Shown in pieces: positions 63,610 through 64,000 of a stretch of DNA of 64,000 bases (positions are counted from its first letter, which is position 1; each line of letters starts with the position of its first letter). The stretch is taken from NCBI GenBank assembly GCA_018340805.1, contig JACMZG010000008.1, forward strand, positions 21,108,722 through 21,172,721, read 5' to 3'. Under the pieces are notes generated by a model. It was given only the letters and a program-made list of their open reading frames with translations, had not been told where the DNA came from and did not search any database. Made by a program: the position numbers and the translations under genes. This stretch comes from Microvelia longipes (lineage: Eukaryota > Arthropoda > Insecta > Hemiptera > Veliidae).

Positions 63610-63834
63610 TTACATATTTGGCTGAAAAATAAAATTTTTCAGTCTAGGTCTAGTAACATTAGTTAGTAGATAATTTTTTGTAAACATTAGTTGATCATTT
63701 ATTTGGGGTAGGGGACTTTCAATTTCGGTACCAATAATTACAGCAGTATTAGGGGCCTCTGAAGAAGGTCTAACCGACATTTTTTTTTTATTAGCTCGAA
63801 ATCCGTTTCTGCGCCATATGAAAACAATAAGCAA
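63610..63834 (-). CDS. uncertain open frame at right edge
   Basis: 74 codons on the same strand just upstream of the previous frame. MLIVFIWRRNGFRANKKK looks like the end of a membrane helix followed by a basic stop-transfer stretch, then SVRPSSEAPNTAVIIGTEIE. This would suit a short cytoplasmic tail of a membrane protein whose upstream exons lie outside the window. Family unknown; no clear acceptor was identified. Confidence 0.2.
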   Translation of the reverse strand: MLIVFIWRRNGFRANKKKMSVRPSSEAPNTAVIIGTEIESPLPQINDQLMFTKNYLLTNVTRPRLKNFIFQPNM

Positions 63835-64000
63835 AATAAAGGCTTATCGGCTTAGCAATAAGCTTATCGGTTTAAAGGTCTTGCAGAGTAGAAAAAAATG
63901 TATATGAAACGTGCATACAATTATCAAAATAACCAATAGTTCTAAAATAACAACCAATATGGTGGACCCATTTTTATAAGATTCTGACGAGAGTTTCTAT

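Overview
The window is animal nuclear DNA, almost certainly from an insect. Genes are split by long introns with GT...AG borders, the sequence is very AT-rich, and it is crowded with (AT)n runs, foldback elements and short terminal-inverted-repeat (TIR) transposons. An insect-type chemosensory ionotropic receptor is present. The mix of repeats and the style of one transposon gene fragment would fit Hemiptera, but that is only a guess.

Layout. (1) 644-22602, plus strand: an SR splicing factor of the B52/SRp55/SRSF4-6 type, reconstructed from ten coding exons with consistent splice phases (314 residues). (2) 22603-34948: intergenic, dominated by a 3.3-kb foldback element (26992-30317) that encloses a decayed transposon gene and carries a nested hAT-like insertion with an 8-bp target duplication. 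(3) 34949-48420, minus strand: an IR75-type ionotropic receptor in nine coding exons (about 614 residues), with signal peptide, ligand-binding lobes, pore and last membrane helix all recognisable. (4) 48421-59290: intergenic repeats, including foldback MITEs, (AT)n runs, a GC-rich minisatellite and perfect hairpins. (5) 59295-60005, plus strand: a tyrosine-rich secreted protein, either a single exon or the last exon of a longer gene. (6) 60006-64000: more repeats and two uncertain open frames at the right edge.

The most unusual pattern is in the receptor gene. Three separate introns each begin with a different tandem-repeat array (units of about 35, 42 and 62 bp). In each, the repeat unit is in register with the exon-intron border, so every unit carries a copy of that exon's own 5' splice site. 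Exon 5 also appears to use a donor 27 bases short of where the protein family predicts the exon should end.

The genes share no operon-like logic: a general splicing regulator, an odour receptor and a secreted protein simply lie side by side. All element boundaries and splice sites were read by eye; no alignment or database search was run.
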